Shown: positions 15,603 through 15,672 of the stretch, piece by piece
Layout of the letters: every line of letters starts with the position of its first letter
How positions within the stretch are numbered: position 1 is the stretch's first letter
Assembly: GCA_964524295.1 (NCBI GenBank)
Contig: CAZGCW010000083.1
Span: forward strand, 1 to 15,672
Length of the DNA stretch: 15,672 nucleotides
Direction: 5' to 3'
From: UBA9926 sp964524295
Lineage (GTDB): Bacteria; Pseudomonadota; Gammaproteobacteria; Pseudomonadales; Azotimanducaceae
Notes under the pieces: model-generated
The model's input: only the letters and a program-made list of their open reading frames with translations
What the model was told of the DNA's origin: nothing
The model's database searches: none
Position numbers and translations under genes: made by a program

Positions 15603-15672
15603 AAATCCCACTATAAAGGGCAAGTTTTGGTCGCTGGCACTTGAATAAATCGAAATTGAGCTGGTCGGCAAC

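Noticed and set aside
1..15672. selC (tRNA-Sec) close to selA/selB
   Set aside because: No CTTCAAA-type UCA anticodon loop with a long acceptor and variable arm was found in any intergenic gap.

Overview
The window looks like a chromosomal segment of a gammaproteobacterium with base composition near 50% G+C. This rests on protein-level resemblance to gammaproteobacterial SelA, SelB, GreB and LolCDE, and on a gene order (PilZ-domain gene, lolC, lolD, lolE, DUF2062 gene, comEC) that I recall from Pseudomonas-type genomes. I saw no insertion sequence, phage gene, CRISPR array or intact tRNA/rRNA gene.

Left part (1-4354, minus strand). Four genes read leftward with almost no gaps: a PLP-dependent D-cysteine desulfhydrase-family enzyme, a SPOR-domain lipoprotein, selA (TTG start 1 base after the lipoprotein stop) and selB (ATGA overlap with selA; its C-terminal half lies beyond the left edge). 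SelA makes Sec-tRNA(Sec) from Ser-tRNA(Sec) and SelB delivers it to UGA codons, so this organism very likely makes selenoproteins. selC and selD were not found here.

Middle (4355-7371). A 230-base gap separates the divergent desulfhydrase operon from apbE, a lipoprotein FAD:protein FMN transferase. Convergent with apbE is a translationally coupled pair: a PilZ protein whose two c-di-GMP motifs are split by a helical insert, then a divergent type I-beta DAHP synthase with altered active-site motifs.

Right-middle (7530-13651). lolC-lolD-lolE form an overlapping operon for the inner-membrane ABC machine that extracts lipoproteins. A hairpin sits between lolE and the convergent DUF2062 gene. comEC, the DNA-uptake channel, is divergent from the DUF2062 gene.

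Right end (13686-15672). greB and hisC overlap by 8 bases on the minus strand. Upstream of greB lie about 400 bases without a convincing gene, but with several perfect-stem inverted repeats and a 17-base palindrome very close to the Tn10 tet operators.

The least ordinary features are the PilZ/DAHP-synthase pair, the selenocysteine operon led by a desulfhydrase and a lipoprotein, and the structured region upstream of greB.
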